NCBI GenBank assembly: GCA_012719335.1
Contig: JAAYAO010000280.1
Location: forward strand, 1-5,328
Direction of reading: 5' to 3'
Source of the DNA: Propionibacterium sp.
GTDB taxonomy: Bacteria; Actinomycetota; Actinomycetes; Propionibacteriales; Propionibacteriaceae
Length of the DNA: 5,328 nucleotides
Below, piece after piece: positions 3,638-5,328 of the stretch. Within the stretch, counting starts at the first letter, position 1. Every line of letters starts with the position of its first letter. The notes beneath the pieces were generated by a model that did no database searches, had not been told where the DNA came from, and saw only the letters and a list, made by a program, of their open reading frames with translations. Made by a program: the position numbers and the translations under genes.

Positions 3638-5328
3638 TTACCAGCCGCCGCCGCCGACACCGCCGATGCCGCCACCCACGCCGCCGCCGAAGCCGGAGCC
3701 ACCGGCCGAGGCCATCGAGGACGACACCGCCGAGGTCATCGCCGAGGTCATCGAGTCGGACAGGCCGGCCATGCTGCCGGCGAAGGCGGCCGGGTTCGCC
3801 AGCATCAGGTACGAGCCGGCGTACCAGCCGGTGTCGATGGTCATCCGACCCTCGGCCGCCAGGGCCGCACACACCCTGGTCCAGCGTTCGGCGACCCCGA
3901 ACACGATCGCGTAGGGCAGGTACTTCGAGAAGATGTCCTCCCCCTCCTCGAAGCGCAACTGATCGGCTTCCGCGGTGGTCAGGTACAGCTCGAAACCCTT
4001 CGCCTGAGCCAGCATTGCGCTGCCTCGCGGGGTGCGGGACGGCATCACGTGGGCGGTGGCGATCAGCGCCAGCCCGATCAGGGCGATCGCGATGCCGAGC
4101 AGCGCCCACCCGGCGACCGCGCCCAACAGCGCGGCCAGCCCGGCACCACCCAGCAGCACCATGCCGCCGAGAAGGTACCAGGTGGTGCGCACCACGGTCG
4201 GGTTGCCGCGGAACCAGCCGGAGTCGGTGACCGCCCGGGTCAGTTGGAAGGTCGCCTTGGAGACGATCTCGGGCATCGTGGTGATCTTGTGCATCAACGG
4301 CCGGTCGGTGCGGGCGAAGACGCCGTGGAAGACGGCCTTCTCGAAGGGTGCCAGCCCGTCGGAGTTGCGCAGCTTGATCAGCCGCTTGTGCTCGTGGCGG
4401 CCCGGCTCGTCGCGGATCTGCAGGTAGCCCCGTACCGCCAGGTCGACCAGGGTGGCGCTGATCTCCTTCATCTCGGCCTTCTCGGCCATCAGGGTGCCCA
4501 CCTCGGCCGGACGCGCACCCTTCGGCGGGGTGAACTGCACCGCGATCGGGGCCCGCTTGTCCCGGGTGCCGACCTTCGCCGCCGCCGGATCATCGGGGTT
4601 CAGCCCCGGGGTGAGGTTCGCCCAGGCCCGGTCCCGGCCCCGACGTGCGGCCACCAATCCGACCCCGGCCACGCCCAGTGCCGCGACCGCACCCGAGACG
4701 CCGGCGGTGGTGGGGTTGACCACCACGGTGTTGCCCAGGTGGTAGCGCTTGGTGAACATCGGTTCGGCATCGGGGAAGGTGCCGGACGGGAAGGCCGCCA
4801 CCACCGTCATGCCGTCCCCGGTCGCCACCCGATCCTGCGACCAAGTGACTCGGTTGTCGCTGATCCGTTCATCGGTGCAGGGGGTCGTGCTGCCCCGCTC
4901 ACCGGCCACACACTCGGCCCGCAGCACCTCGTCGGGGCCCTCCAGGGTGACCGTCGCATTGCTGATCGGCATTTCGAAACCGGCGATCGCGTTCCAGGCG
5001 ATTTCGTCGTGATCACCGTTGACGTCGGGGTTGACCACCCCGTCCACGGTGAAGGTGACGACGTAGGTGTGCAGGTCGCGGACGTAGCGGTTCTCGTCCC
5101 CGATGCGCAGTTCGAGCACCCCCGAGCCCCGCTCCTGATGCACCCGGGCCGGTGCCCCGGTCGGGCTGTGCGCCTCGATGTCGCTGATCTCCAGCACTCG
5201 CCAGCGGTCGGGGTCGTCGGTGACCTCCATCCGGGTCGGCAACACCAGCAAGGGGCCGTGACCACGTTCCCGTCCGAAGTCGAAGTCGAACTCGAGGGTG
5301 ACGTCGATGCTGCCGTCACGTTGGGCGA
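3638..5328 (-). CDS. DUF2207-family membrane protein, N-terminus beyond the right edge (partial)
   Basis: The frame is open from the right edge (first full codon 5326-5324) to TAA at 3640-3638, giving 562 visible residues; the signal peptide and perhaps 30-60 residues are missing. Candidate starts inside, such as the TTG at 5251, are internal, because the family-typical RDGSIDVTLEFDFDFG lies upstream of it. Residues 1 to about 203 form the beta-rich outer domain, with Cys139 and Cys150 placed to form a disulphide and the typical HDEIAWNAIAGFEMPI. One membrane helix (about 205-227) is followed by a cytoplasmic stretch containing LVDLAVRGYLQIRDE, a winged-helix-like motif common in the family. 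Two more helices lie at about 383-428, then the conserved AKGFELYLTTAEADQLRF...YLPYAIVFGVAERW block. A Ser/Met/Ala-rich helix follows, and a Gly-rich tail ends GGVGGGGW (about 539-562). Function is unknown; the genes often sit beside lemA, which may lie past the right edge. It converges on the two-helix protein gene. Confidence 0.93.
   Translation of the reverse strand, partial: AQRDGSIDVTLEFDFDFGRERGHGPLLVLPTRMEVTDDPDRWRVLEISDIEAHSPTGAPARVHQERGSGVLELRIGDENRYVRDLHTYVVTFTVDGVVNPDVNGDHDEIAWNAIAGFEMPISNATVTLEGPDEVLRAECVAGERGSTTPCTDERISDNRVTWSQDRVATGDGMTVVAAFPSGTFPDAEPMFTKRYHLGNTVVVNPTTAGVSGAVAALGVAGVGLVAARRGRDRAWANLTPGLNPDDPAAAKVGTRDKRAPIAVQFTPPKGARPAEVGTLMAEKAEMKEISATLVDLAVRGYLQIRDEPGRHEHKRLIKLRNSDGLAPFEKAVFHGVFARTDRPLMHKITTMPEIVSKATFQLTRAVTDSGWFRGNPTVVRTTWYLLGGMVLLGGAGLAALLGAVAGWALLGIAIALIGLALIATAHVMPSRTPRGSAMLAQAKGFELYLTTAEADQLRFEEGEDIFSKYLPYAIVFGVAERWTRVCAALAAEGRMTIDTGWYAGSYLMLANPAAFAGSMAGLSDSMTSAMTSAVSSSMASAGGSGFGGGVGGGIGGVGGGGW

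Noticed and set aside
3641..3715. Simple GCC/GCCGCC-type repeat near the end of the DUF2207 gene
   Set aside because: It is the coding sequence of the Gly-rich tail, not an independent repeat element or CRISPR.
4807..5319. 170-codon minus-strand frame and neighbouring frames overlapping the DUF2207 gene
   Set aside because: Rich in Arg, Ser, Thr and Pro with no domain; the DUF2207 frame is continuous through the same region with family motifs.

Overview
The window is about 70% G+C with strong third-position GC bias. It carries GTG and leaderless-type starts, a NarL/LuxR-type two-component pair, a DUF2207 protein with a glycine-rich tail, and a two-helix membrane protein of a kind common in actinomycetes. 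This points to a high-GC actinomycete; I cannot place the genus from sequence alone.

Layout. (1) Positions 1-1320, minus strand: a membrane sensor histidine kinase of the HisKA_3 (NarL-partner) type, followed directly by the DNA-binding end of a LuxR/NarL response regulator that runs off the left edge. The expected receiver domain (about 120 codons) between them is absent, and the kinase frame has no stop before the edge, so this pair looks rearranged. (2) 1321-1516: a divergent intergenic region with several dyad symmetries. (3) 1517-2122, plus: a CPBP-family intramembrane endopeptidase with all expected catalytic motifs, then a GC-rich hairpin. (4) 2304-2792, plus: a YbjQ/UPF0145 protein with an added Pro/Gly-rich tail, ended by a clear intrinsic terminator. 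(5) 2998-3483, plus: a small protein with two transmembrane helices and its own AT-rich promoter region and 5' stem-loop. (6) 3638-5328, minus: a large DUF2207 membrane protein whose N-terminus lies beyond the right edge. It converges on gene 5, and the 154-base gap between them holds a perfect 19-bp hairpin and a separate T-tailed terminator for the minus strand.

Working together. The kinase and regulator fragment are leftover or altered parts of one signalling pair. The CPBP gene diverges from them and could share regulation, but nothing proves it. The YbjQ, two-helix and DUF2207 genes each appear to be separate transcription units of conserved envelope-related or unknown function. I see no CRISPR array, RNA gene, IS element or phage gene. 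The most unusual item is the missing receiver at the left end; I do not see convincing evidence for a wholly new multi-gene system.
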